DNA of 64,000 nt from Centrapalus pauciflorus (taxonomy: Eukaryota > Streptophyta > Magnoliopsida > Asterales > Asteraceae), in the NCBI GenBank assembly GCA_020465985.1, contig JAANYP010001762.1, forward strand, positions 268,396-332,395, written 5' to 3'. Of this stretch, positions 55,013-64,000 are shown piece by piece. The translations under genes and the position numbers were made by a program. The notes below the pieces were generated by a model. The model searched no databases, was not told the origin of the DNA, and saw only the letters and a list, made by a program, of their open reading frames with translations. Positions within the stretch are counted from its first letter, which is position 1; each line of letters opens with the position of its first letter.

Positions 55013-56401
55013 GTACAAAATTTTATGGATTACAGTTCAGAAGAAAAAGTTATAAAATGTTTGAATATATTCTTGTTGATCTGAAACCTGCTGTTGAAAA
55101 GCATATTGTTTTATTATTTGAAATCTCTAAGCTTAAAACTGATCTTGAAACAAAATCCAGTAAACTGGACAGTTTCCATAAGTTGGAAACTGAGCTTGAT
55201 GAATTAAAACACATCAATTCCATTTTACTGGAAGAGAAGAGAGAAACAGATATAAAACATGCTAAGCTTCAAAAGATAGTTGACTCTTGGAGCCAATCTG
55301 CACAAAAAGTCAGCCACTGCATAAGTCAGCATATTCCTGCACAAATCCAAGCCTATCTTGGAGGGGATCTTGACACAGCAGCTTCCATTGTTGAGGTCAA
55401 TAATTTGAAAGAAGACTTGTCCACACTTGGTGAGCTTCCAAACACTTTTATCCAAAAAGTGAATGGCAAATTAATCTCAACAAACAGGTTTGTCAGGCCT
55501 CAAAACACTAACAACTCATGTGAACCTAGCTCAAAAGCTGTTGATGAAATAAGTTCTTCATCAAATAAGCTTGCTAAGTGCTCTGCTGATTCACACAAGC
55601 AAAAAAAAGGAAAGCATGTCCAAACTGCAGCTGTGGACATCAAACCTGTTAACAAAACAGGCTTTGGGTCTAAAGCTGACGTAAAAAGGCATACTAATCC
55701 TTTTAATGCTGAACATTTTGAAAATAAGTTTTCAAAAAGTAAGCAGTTTGCCTTTAACAAGGGTAAGTCTCATGTTGAAGGCAAACCTGTTGTGATTTCA
55801 AATAAGTTTTCTAATCATGGTGGTAAACTGGTTTTAAATGAGAATAAGTTTTTCAAAATCAGAAATAATGATTATGTTGATAGGCAACATCAATCACATC
55901 TCAGGAAGGGCAAAGGCAAAGCCATTACTCAGCCTGAGATAGTTGGGAATAAACTTCCTAAACCTGTGGAAGTTCAAAAGCCAATTAAGCTTCCTATCTT
56001 TGACATCTGCGCTCCTATAAAGAGGAAAGAAGAGACAGGCAAAGCTGTTACTTTTGAACTTTCCACTCAAGCTTTTGACTCATCAAATAGTAATAAATTT
56101 GCTAAACCTGCTGATAGAATCAACAGAAATAACTCAGAATGTGTTTCTGAAAGGTCTTCTTCCAAAAATGCTAAGACGAGAAAATGTTATAAATGTGGAA
56201 TGAAGACACATCTGGCCAAAGACTGTCCTGAAACTGAGGACATGAGGCCTGCTGAGAGTGGTATCCAAACTGATACCATTCAAATAGGGAATATTAGTGT
56301 TGACATCACAAGTCCATCAACAAATGTTGATGAAGTAGGAGAACTCATCTCTGTGATGAGTTCCCCTAAAAATGACTAATATTCTTCTTGTCACTCTGCA
56401 G
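55013..56401 (+). other. A2 candidate retained intron (C-terminal gag segment)
   Basis: Begins GTACAAAATTTTATG on a codon boundary after MMYK and ends TCACTCTGCAG. The stop TAA (56377-56379) overlaps a CTAAT motif at 56376-56380, about 22 nt before the AG, with a T/C-rich tract between. It carries a 440-residue frame (55057-56379) with a coiled coil and a second knuckle (CYKCGMKTHLAKDC, about 56184-56225). One small indel near 55045-55060 separates it from the upstream frame. The acceptor opens the protease frame exactly at 56402. Confidence 0.45.
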
Positions 56402-57559
56402 GAAAAACAACCATCCCAGGTTTGGTACTTGGACAGTGGCTGCTCAGGGCACATGACAGGTTGTAAGGACTTGCTGAGTGATCTCAGGCCTGAAAAAAGG
56501 CCAAAAGTCACATTTAGTGACAATGTACAGGGATCCACTGAGTGATATGGAACTCTTAAAGCTGGTGCTGCAGTGTTCAAAAGAGTAGCCTATGTGGTTA
56601 GGCTAAAGCATAATCTTGTTAGCATAAGTCAACTGTGTGATGCTGGCTACAAGGTTAACTTTGATGAGCACCTGGGTTACATATTAGATCCCCAAGGCAA
56701 AGTTGTGCTGTGTGCTCAATGAAAGAAAGGTGTATATGTTGTGGACATGCAATCTGCGGATCCTACAACTGAGACCTGTTTTCTCACAAGAACAAATGCA
56801 GACCTAAACTGGTTATGGCACAAAAGGCTGTCACATCTGAACTTCAAGAACATCAACAAACTCTGTAAGAAAGAGTTGGTGACAGGTTTGCCTTCTATGA
56901 CCTTTGTTAAGGATAAACTCTGCACAGCTTGTGAGAAAGGCAAGAAGAGGAAATCATCTTTTAAATCCAAACACAATTTCTCTATTGATACTCCACTCTT
57001 CTTAATCCACATGGACTTGTTTGGACCTGTAAATGTCCCAAGTCTAGGAGGAAGAAGATACACTCTAGTAATGGTTGATGAGTTCTCCAGGTATACATGG
57101 GTGATCTTTCTGAAGAGCAAAGGAGAGGCTGCTAGAGAAATTATTGGATTTGTGAAAAAGATGAAAATGTTGAACTCTGCCCAAGTGAAGTAGCTTAGAA
57201 GTGATCATGGTAATGAATTCAGAAACAGTACTCTTGAAGACTTCTGTGAAGAGAAAGGAATCACTCAAAACTTTTCAGCTGTAAGAACTCCACAACAAAA
57301 TGGAGTTGCTGAAAGGAGAAACAGAACTCTCATTGAAGCTGCTAGAACCATGCTGTGTGCATCTGGTTTACCTTCATCATTCTCGGCTGAAGCTGTTAAC
57401 ACTCCCTGCTTCACCCAAAACAGATCCTTAGTGGTGAAAAGGTTCAACAAGACTCCCTATGCGCTGCTCAAAGGGAGAAAGCCAAATGTCAGTTACTTCC
57501 ATGTGTTTGGATGTCCCTGCTTCATTCTGAATCAAAGGGACCAACTGGCAAAATTTTAA
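56402..57559 (+). pseudogene. A2 pol, protease and integrase
   Basis: Protease active site VWYLDSGCSGHMTG at about 56420, then a stop at 56542 (TGA). GAG-pre-integrase zinc region at 56741-57193 (LWHKRLSHLNFKNINK, CTACEKGKKRK), integrase core (HMDLFGPVNVPS, LRSDHGNEFRN after a stop at 57191, QQNGVAERRNRTLIEAARTM), and the C-terminal part to TAA at 57557. Single frame with nonsense codons at 56542, 56719 and 57191 plus one frame change near 57300. Non-functional. Confidence 0.85.
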
Positions 57560-57577
57560 CCAAAAGCTCATGAAGGT

Positions 57578-58425
57578 GTGTTTGTTGGCTACTCTGCTAT
57601 CTCCAAAGCCTACAGAGTGTACAACAACAAAAGAAAGGTGATAGATGAATCTATCAATGTCACCTTTGAAGAGTCCAAGAATTCTTCCACCAAAGCTGTT
57701 CCTGAATCAGTTTCAGGAGAATTAATCTTTGATGATCTCATGCATTCAAACAATGAAGATGACTCAAAAGCTTCCACTACATCCAATGTGGAACCTGTTA
57801 ATCATGATGGGCATGATGATTATGTCAATACACCCTGTGTGAATAAGTGTACTGACTTAATTACAACTACATGTCCTGAACCTATCAATGCTGATTTTTC
57901 TGGTTCCTCTGCTGATATGTTCAACAGTGGTCAGTCATGTTCAACAAGTGAACAGGCTCAAGACAACAGTGTGTCTGAAAATCTTGAGAGCTGTTCAACA
58001 GGACCTGCTGAAGCTGCTGATAACTCTGGAGAATCCTCATTGAAAAATGATCCTAAGTGGATCAGATGTCACCCCAATGATCAAATAATTGGTGACATTA
58101 GCAAAGGGGTACAAACAAGGTGGGACAGCTTAGGGAACTTTTGTATGTTCTCTAGTTTTGTTTCATTAATCGAGCCAAAGAAGGTGGATGAAGCACTAAA
58201 AGATGCCAATTGGATCACTGCCATGCAAGAAGAACTCAATCTGTTTGAAAGAAACAAGGTATGGAAGCTGGTCCCTGCTCCTAAAGGTAAAACTATTATT
58301 GGCACTAAATGGGTTTTCAGGAATAAAATGGATGAGCAAGGTCATGTCATTAGAAATAAGGCAAGACTGGTTGCTCAGGGTTATAGACAAGAGGAAGGAA
58401 TTGACTATGATGAGACATTTGCTCC
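57578..58425 (+). pseudogene. A2 pol, integrase tail, linker and RT start
   Basis: VGYSAISKAYRVYNNK (integrase C-terminus), a Ser/Asn-rich linker, then WITAMQEELNLFERNKVWKLVPAPKG, GTKWVFRNKMDEQG and ARLVAQGYRQEEGIDYDETFAP. It is interrupted directly after the TFAP motif by the B3 LTR at 58426. The frame listed through 58459 reads into that LTR. The RT palm and its YVDD box are beyond B3. Confidence 0.85.
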
Positions 58426-59085
58426 TGTTGGTACACCCTGTGTGACGATAGCAGTCTAATCGATTTGCATTATGGTTTAAGTAATATTCTGAGTATTAAC
58501 AAGTATTTTGATATATATGTTTAATCTGTGTTTGTCTGTTATTGATTGTGTGTTTGAACTTGATGTAACGTATTACAAGAAGTTCAAACATAAAGATCAA
58601 AGATTAACTCAAGCATTAGTTAAAACATAAGTTTCATCACTTAAGTGTTTAAGTGTATTGGCTAGATTCGAATAGCTAAAAGGATACATTCGAATCTGTG
58701 ATAGATTCGAATGAGTCCTTAGATTCGAATGGGCTAGATTCGAGTCTGTCAACATGGACAGATTCGAATGGGCCTTAGGCCAGATTCGAGGTTGGCCCAC
58801 AACAAACTCGAATCAGGGTCTATAATTAGGGATAGACTCGAATCATTAAGGGACTTTTTGCAGAATTCGTGAGGAATTAAGCAAGAGGCGATCTCGAGTT
58901 TATCAGCTAGGTGAGTCCCGTTTCGGAGAGAATTAGTACGTAGGATCGTTCGTGTGTCATTCGTTCAGCGTCTAATAGTCTCCGTGTTTCCGTTGGTTGA
59001 GAGTTGTCCGTCTGACCGTCAACGAGGATTCCGCACTCGTTCACGGATCCGCGTCTAGATAGATCTTGCAGTCGTAGACCTTACA
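58426..59085 (+). repeat. B3 5' LTR (660 bp)
   Basis: TGTTGGTACACC...GACCTTACA; matches the B2 LTRs. TTCGAA motifs lie between 58660 and 58900; a TATA-like TATAATTAGG is near 58820. Confidence 0.95.
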
Positions 59086-59087
59086 AG

Positions 59088-59100
59088 TGGTATCAGAGCC
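59088..59100 (+). other. B3 primer-binding site
   Basis: TGGTATCAGAGCC, 2 bp after the LTR. Confidence 0.9.
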
Positions 59101-59795
59101 TACGGAGTGTTCTTGGTGTTCTTCGTGTTCATCAGATACATTCTAGGTTTCTTGACGCTAGTTGGACGGTTTTGCTCTCAAAAACGTGTTTTTGAGCTTA
59201 GCAAATTCATATTCGGGAAACACTTTGTCGTTTTTCACGTTTTTGATCGAAATCATTATTTTTCGTTTGAAAAATAGTGGTTTAATCTGTAAAACGTCAA
59301 AAAATCAAAGTGTTAGCCGTTTTTCGAGTTTGCGGCGCTCGAATCTATAGGGGTAATTAGGGTTTCTCTCTAGTCTCGAGTGTAACCAAAATATGCTCCT
59401 TTCGAGTCAATTTCAGTGAGTTTCGAGTCTACATTATTTCGAATCTGTTGCTTCATTCGAATAGGATCTCGAGTCTAGTTTAGTGTCGAGTTTATTTCGA
59501 ATCTAGTATTATTTCGATTCTGTGCTTCGAATCTGCTGTCATTCGACTCTGCTGTGCCTTCGATTCTAAGGGTCTTCGAATCTAAGGAGTCCTTCGAATC
59601 TGACATAACTTCGAATCTAAGGGTTGTTCGAATCTGACATAATTTCGAATCTAATTGACTTTTAAGACTTAATCGAATTTAATTTCAAAAGATTTAATAT
59701 TAATTAGTTTCGAATCTATTTAGATTCGAATAAGTTAATCTAAGTCAGTTTAGAATTAAATTAATTAAGTTAAAACTCAATTTCTTTCAGAAAAG
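59101..59795 (+). promoter_or_regulatory. B3 gag leader with TTCGAATCT field
   Basis: Noncoding and T-rich. From about 59330 to 59730 it is packed with TTCGAATCTR/TCGAGTYT units. A donor-like CTAG|GTTTCT at 59147 and a TTTCTTTCAG acceptor ending at 59790, 5 nt before the gag ATG, could define a leader intron. Confidence 0.4.
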
Positions 59796-62672
59796 ATGTC
59801 AAACCTTCAGAAATTCCTTGAGATGGATCACGAAGTTGGGAAGGAAAATGCACCGCCAAAGCTGATGAAAGTTGAGGACTATTACTGGTGGAAGGACAGA
59901 TTTACAGATTTTGTCCGATTCAACGATATGCGCATGTGGGTGTGCATAGATGAAGGGTACATTCCACCAGTATCTGAAGTAGAAGGCCGTCAAAAGGTTT
60001 TGTCATACCAAATGATGAAAGAGGATGACAAGAAACTATTTGAAGCTGAAAACAAGGCTTTCTCAATTATCCGTATGGCTTTACCTCAAGATATCTTGCA
60101 CACATTTCGGACTCAAAGGACGTCGAAGGAACTTTGGGAATCTCTCCAGAAAAGGTGTGAAGGTAATCCACGGGTACGTAGAAAGCGTACAGAGCTGTTG
60201 ACCCAACAGTTTGCGATTTTCAAGGCTCTTAAGGATGAACAGTTAGATGATATTATCACACGGTTCTATCATCTGATAACAGAGCTTGAAAGTCATGGCA
60301 TTGAGTATTCGGACACTGACAAGAACAACAAGCTTCTTGATGCCCTACCAGCCAAATGGGCTATGTACGTGGCAATGATTAAGCTGAATGAAGACAAATA
60401 TTATGCTCAATCACTTGATGACATTGTGGGAACGTTGAGGGCATATCACTTCGAGATGATTAAGGCTGAGACTGATTACGAGCAAGTCCAGAATCCGGCT
60501 ATGTATTTTGGAAAGACATCTAAATCATCAGTGACAGCTGAACCAAAGAGTGCTACAACGTTTTTCACCGGAGAAACGTCATCACCACCAGAGTCCGAAG
60601 ACTCCCTGAATCGCGCGTTCTTAGGGTTAGGAAGATCGGAAGAACCGCAACCTCAAGTCCAACAGGCATCGACCAGTCAGAGCTATTCGAAGATGCCGAT
60701 GAGCGCAAAGTCCGCGGAAGAGCATTTGAATCTACTTGCTTCGTTTGTGGCCGCTTATGGAAATTGTGTTCAAGGGAAGATCAATGATCCGGCTCTTTGG
60801 GATGAAGATTACGATCAGGTCGACCCTGATGACTTAGAGGAAATGGATCTTAAATGGCAACCGGCCATGGTGACCCAGAGGGTTAAAAGATTCATTAAGC
60901 GAACTGGGAGGAATCTACAAATGAACAACAAAGGGATAGGATTTGATAAGTCTAAGGTCAAATGCTACAACTGTCAGGGATTGGGACACTTCGCCAGGGA
61001 GTGTCAAAGACCGAAGGTAGAATCATACCAAGGACAGATACAGCATCAAGGACAGTACCAAAATCAGTCCCAACAGAGATACCTTCCGAGTTCTTCATCT
61101 GGTCAAGCCAATCTAGCGGGTCTAATATCCAATGTCACTTCTGACAGACAGCTAGATGGTACCTATGACTGGAGTTCACATCCTGAGTCCAATGCTAGAG
61201 CTTTCATGGCTGAAGTTACGGAGAATGGTTGTGAAGAAGACGAGCAGACCACAAGGGACAGCAGTCCGATGTGGGTAGAGAAAGCGAATGATCAGACCGT
61301 GCTGGAGTTTGCTGCTCAGATGGCCAACGTGGAATCTGATAACTCTAAGGTTAGTCTTTCTTATTCTCTATTTCGTGAATTATGTGCTTTATGTGTTAGT
61401 TCTAACGGTAGGTTAAATCTTGTTTTAGACTCACATAAGACCATAGCTGCTCAAAATGAAAATTTAAAAATTGAAAACGCTAGCCTAAATGATATAAAAC
61501 AAGATTTAAAAGAAAAGCTTAAGGCTGATGCTCAAGACGTGGTAGTTCTAAAAGACAAACTGAGTGAGCAGTGTGTTAGGATAGAGCATATGTATGAGCA
61601 CGTAGAGGCCTTGACCAAAAGTCTGAAAGACAAGGACATAGAGCTAGCCGAGACCAAAGTTAAGGTAGCAGAGGCAAATAACAAGCTGGAAAAGTTTAGG
61701 AATTCGAGCTTAAATCTAGGGAAAGTCTTAGATGCCCAACGACAGTCTAAGAAGCCCGTAGGTCTAGGTTTTCACGAAATTCCTCCACCATTCAATGCGA
61801 ACTATGTGCCTCAGCCTCAGGAGAAAACTGACAACTCAGTAGACTTAGAGGACCTACCTGCACCGACACCTGAGCCTACAGTTGAAAATACACCTAAGGT
61901 GACTGACTCAACCGTCAAGGTCAAGAAAGTGAAATTTGTGTCTTCCTCCAGTGAAACACCTGCAGGAAAACAAAAAATTTCATGGGCTGACCAGGTCGAA
62001 GAGACAGACACTGTAGATGTACCAAAGGTTGTAGACACTAGTGAGACACCTAGATCTAAGGGACCAACCAAAAAGTCCATGGATAAGATGTCTTGCTTTA
62101 GATGTCACGAGAAAGGGCATGTTGCTTCTCACTGTCCAAATAGGAAAGCAGATGTTACCCCTAAGACAGTGAACCCAACACCTGTTAAGCCCTCAACAAG
62201 TGTGGCGAGCACGAGTAGTTCTCAGAGTACCGAGAAAACTGTGCAGGCCGCACCAAAACATGTTGTGAAACAAACACCGGTTAAGGTTGGACCAAAAGAA
62301 GTGGTTAGGACAAATTCACCGAATCGTGTCATTAATCAATCTAGGTCAGCACCTCAACAAGTCTATAGGAGCACAACACCTAGCAGGTCACACACTCCAG
62401 TTAGGTCACATACTCCTGTTAGACAATATGTTCCAGTAAAAGCTCAAGGATCACAGTCTGAAATGCATTATAATAAGACTTATTCTAGAGCACCACAACA
62501 AATGCCTACTCAAAGGCAAAGAGTGAATCTAAATCACTCGGCACCACAACAGAATTCAGTTCAAAGGCCCAAGTCACCTGAAAGGCGAGATGGGTACTTA
62601 AAAGAATTCACGTATGTGGACGAGAATGGTATTACCAAGTCAGTCATGGCTTGGGTTCCCCGTGATAACTAA
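59796..62672 (+). CDS. B3 Gag, intact 958 residues with two zinc knuckles
   Basis: ATG at 59796 matches the B2 start and follows a TTTCAG acceptor. Residues 1-230: UBN2-type Gag helical region (YYWWKDRFTDFVRF, SKELWESLQKRCEG). Residues about 390-403: knuckle CYNCQGLGHFAREC. Residues 519-650: T-rich coding, coiled coil (QDLKEKLKADAQDVVVLKDKL). Residues about 767-780: second knuckle CFRCHEKGHVASHC. Then a basic Ser/Pro/Arg-rich tail with SHTPVRSHTPVR repeats, ending WVPRDN. Gag forms the particle and binds RNA. It is long for copia Gag. A phase-0 donor motif after codon 518 splits it (next entry). The full open frame suggests recent activity. Confidence 0.9.
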   Translation: MSNLQKFLEMDHEVGKENAPPKLMKVEDYYWWKDRFTDFVRFNDMRMWVCIDEGYIPPVSEVEGRQKVLSYQMMKEDDKKLFEAENKAFSIIRMALPQDILHTFRTQRTSKELWESLQKRCEGNPRVRRKRTELLTQQFAIFKALKDEQLDDIITRFYHLITELESHGIEYSDTDKNNKLLDALPAKWAMYVAMIKLNEDKYYAQSLDDIVGTLRAYHFEMIKAETDYEQVQNPAMYFGKTSKSSVTAEPKSATTFFTGETSSPPESEDSLNRAFLGLGRSEEPQPQVQQASTSQSYSKMPMSAKSAEEHLNLLASFVAAYGNCVQGKINDPALWDEDYDQVDPDDLEEMDLKWQPAMVTQRVKRFIKRTGRNLQMNNKGIGFDKSKVKCYNCQGLGHFARECQRPKVESYQGQIQHQGQYQNQSQQRYLPSSSSGQANLAGLISNVTSDRQLDGTYDWSSHPESNARAFMAEVTENGCEEDEQTTRDSSPMWVEKANDQTVLEFAAQMANVESDNSKVSLSYSLFRELCALCVSSNGRLNLVLDSHKTIAAQNENLKIENASLNDIKQDLKEKLKADAQDVVVLKDKLSEQCVRIEHMYEHVEALTKSLKDKDIELAETKVKVAEANNKLEKFRNSSLNLGKVLDAQRQSKKPVGLGFHEIPPPFNANYVPQPQEKTDNSVDLEDLPAPTPEPTVENTPKVTDSTVKVKKVKFVSSSSETPAGKQKISWADQVEETDTVDVPKVVDTSETPRSKGPTKKSMDKMSCFRCHEKGHVASHCPNRKADVTPKTVNPTPVKPSTSVASTSSSQSTEKTVQAAPKHVVKQTPVKVGPKEVVRTNSPNRVINQSRSAPQQVYRSTTPSRSHTPVRSHTPVRQYVPVKAQGSQSEMHYNKTYSRAPQQMPTQRQRVNLNHSAPQQNSVQRPKSPERRDGYLKEFTYVDENGITKSVMAWVPRDN

Positions 62673-62693
62673 CCTATTTTCTTTCATGTGCAG
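61350..62693 (+). other. B3 candidate retained intron inside gag
   Basis: Begins GTTAGTCTTTC directly after codon 518 (AAG) and ends CATGTGCAG at 62693; its length, 1344, is a multiple of three. The gag stop TAA (62670-62672) overlaps CTAAC (62669-62673), about 21 nt from the AG, with a T-rich tract between. Codon 519 onward is T-rich compared with upstream. Retained, it supplies the second knuckle and the stop. Removed, AAG joins GAG of the protease frame at 62694 without a shift. Same layout as 17440, 12688 and 55013. Not tested by RNA data. Confidence 0.5.
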
Positions 62694-64000
62694 GAGATAA
62701 CTACCGGTCCAAACAACAAGTGGTTCGTCGACAGTGGTTGCTCCAGGCACATGACGGGGGAACGAAGTCTTCTCACAGACTTCAAGGGGGGTAATAGGGG
62801 ATTTGTATCATTCGCGGGCAACAAAGGAGGAAATATCACTGGAACTGGAGAAGTCACTAATGGGACGATTACATTGGATCAAGTTTATCACGTTGATAAA
62901 CTGGTTCATAATCTCATTAGTGTATCTCAAATCTGTGATAAGAAGAACTCAGTGTTATTTACTGACACTGAGGCGTTAGTGCTAAAGCCGGGATTCAAGA
63001 TACCTGAAGATTGGATATTGATGCGGGCTCCAAGGAAGAATGACTTGTACATGCTCGATATGAACAAGCCAGATACTTCGATGGGTCCGATCTGCTTACT
63101 ATCAAAAGCTTCGGAGACGGAATCGGTTTTGTGGCACAGACGCATGGCTCACTTGCACCTAAGGAAAATGAACTACATAACGAAGAATGGTTTGGTGCAA
63201 GGTGTGCCTCTGAAGAGCTTTCAGTTTGAAGACAAGTGTCTACCGTGCATGAAGGGCAAGCAACATAAAAAGACACACAAGTCCAAGAAGCTGAACTCCA
63301 TAACCTCGACATTCGATTTGTTGCATATGGACCTTTTCGGCCCTATCAACAAAAGGAGTATAGGAGGTCGATGGTTTTGCTTAGTTATCACTGACGATTA
63401 CTCACGGTTTTCATGGGTTTTCTTTTTAGGTACGAAGGACGAGACGGCTGCAAAGCTCATCGGGTTCTTAGACCAAGTGGAGAACTCCTACGGAACAAGG
63501 GTTAAACATATTCGTAGTGATAATGGGACTGAATTTAAAAACTCTGTAATTGGTGTATATTGCCTATCAAAGGGCATCGTGCATCAATTCAGTGCACCAT
63601 ATGAACCTCAACAGAATGGGGTGGCCGAACGTAAAAACAGAACATTGATTGAGGCTGCAAGGACTAGACAGGCTTTTCGGATATCAAAGCTCCTACCATG
63701 TTTTGGGGGGAGGCAGTGAATACCGCGTGCCACATTGTTAAACCGGTCCTTACAAGCAAATCAGTGAACAAACCATTTATGAAAGGTTGAATAAAACTGC
63801 CACCTAACTTTAACTGATTCGAACCGTTGGAGTACCATGCACACTTTTAAGAACAAAACATCACCCAAAAAAAAAAAAAAAAGAAGGTTTGGTGAAAAGG
63901 CTGACGAAGGATACTTCCTAGTGTATGTGCCAAACTCACCAAACGAAACGGGTGTTTAACAAAACAACTAGGTACTGGTGGAGATTGTGTAGAATATTGA
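62694..64000 (+). CDS. B3 pol, protease and integrase (partial at window edge)
   Basis: Frame starts at the predicted acceptor (GAG ATA ACT). There is no ATG at its head; only GTG is available upstream, so translation would need fusion to Gag. Protease WFVDSGCSRHMTGE; zinc region HRRMAHLHLRKMNY and CLPCMKGKQHK; integrase core LLHMDLFGP, RSDNGTEFKN and QQNGVAERKN. The frame is intact to about 63665, where TRQAFRISK replaces the TMLSDSK seen in B2, and then many indels appear. A run of 16 A lies at 63867-63882. The RT is outside the window. Confidence 0.85.

Larger units (their letters stand above)
52554..58425 (+). mobile_element. Copia element A2, 5' portion
   Basis: Family-A element inserted in G3: 5' LTR, PBS, gag, protease, integrase and the start of RT. 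B3 interrupts it at 58426. Its 3' half should lie beyond B3, outside the window. Confidence 0.9.
58426..64000 (+). mobile_element. Copia element B3, 5' portion
   Basis: Family-B element with 5' LTR, PBS, leader, an intact gag and the first part of pol; it leaves the window at 64000. Inserted in A2 RT; the left flank is GCTCC, and the right flank is outside. It is the best-preserved member here and the reference for gag. Confidence 0.95.

Noticed and set aside
1..64000. Host genes, CRISPR arrays, rRNA or tRNA genes
   Set aside because: All substantial reading frames are accounted for by retrotransposon proteins or their frame shadows; no tRNA cloverleaf or rRNA core was seen. tRNA-like matches are primer-binding sites only.

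Overview
The window is plant nuclear DNA made almost entirely of nested LTR retrotransposons. No host gene, rRNA, tRNA or CRISPR array could be supported. tRNA-iMet-type primer-binding sites (TGGTATCAGAGCC), gag/pol of Ty1/copia order, purine tracts ending GGGGGAGAT before TGTT-type LTR starts, and chromovirus-like Ty3/gypsy pol all point to a seed plant. The extra 3' ORFs and the gypsy pol resemble those I know from asterid, especially Asteraceae, genomes, but the genus cannot be read from the sequence.

Layout. (1) 1-5649: 3' end of a family-A Ty1/copia element (A1), with a long additional ORF (aORF) downstream of pol and a 3' LTR. (2) 5650-36290: a family-B copia element (B1), interrupted by A1 on the left and by a family-C copia element (C1, 10774-34859). 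C1 is itself interrupted by a complete family-B element (B2, 14572-27919, 13.3 kb, 5-bp target duplication AGTAC). (3) 36291-41850: decayed copia and minus-strand Ty3/gypsy pieces (gag, PBS, LTRs). (4) 41851-49048: a second family-C copy (C3) carrying several internal deletions. (5) 49055-52553: minus-strand Ty3/gypsy element (G3: LTR, integrase, RNase H, RT), cut by (6) A2, a family-A copia element from 52554, which is cut in its RT by (7) B3, a family-B element from 58426 that runs off the right edge. B3 has an intact 958-residue Gag.

Three non-identical copia families share the same unusual plan: LTR - gag with two separated CCHC knuckles - pol - long aORF - PPT - LTR. The aORFs of A, B and C look like remote homologues: an N-terminal globular domain with an FW motif and a YPRF motif, a disordered or coiled middle, and a conserved C-terminal domain.

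The most interesting signal is at the gag-pol boundary. In all three families the gag stop codon sits in or beside a CTAAY branch-site motif, 20-22 nt before a pyrimidine-rich CAG acceptor that lies exactly on a codon boundary of the protease frame. Upstream, between the two zinc knuckles, each family has a donor-like AAG|GT also on a codon boundary. Removing the segment would fuse the first part of Gag in frame to Pol. Keeping it gives full-length Gag with a second knuckle. This would be a splicing switch for the Gag:Gag-Pol ratio, opposite in sense to the spliced-gag strategy described for other copia elements. Family B also has, between pol and aORF, a conserved array of three hairpins (several with GNRA-type loops). 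After it comes a TATA promoter embedded in a dense TTCGAA motif field and a candidate leader intron, suggesting that the aORF is its own transcription unit. All of this is inference from sequence; no alignment or expression data were available.
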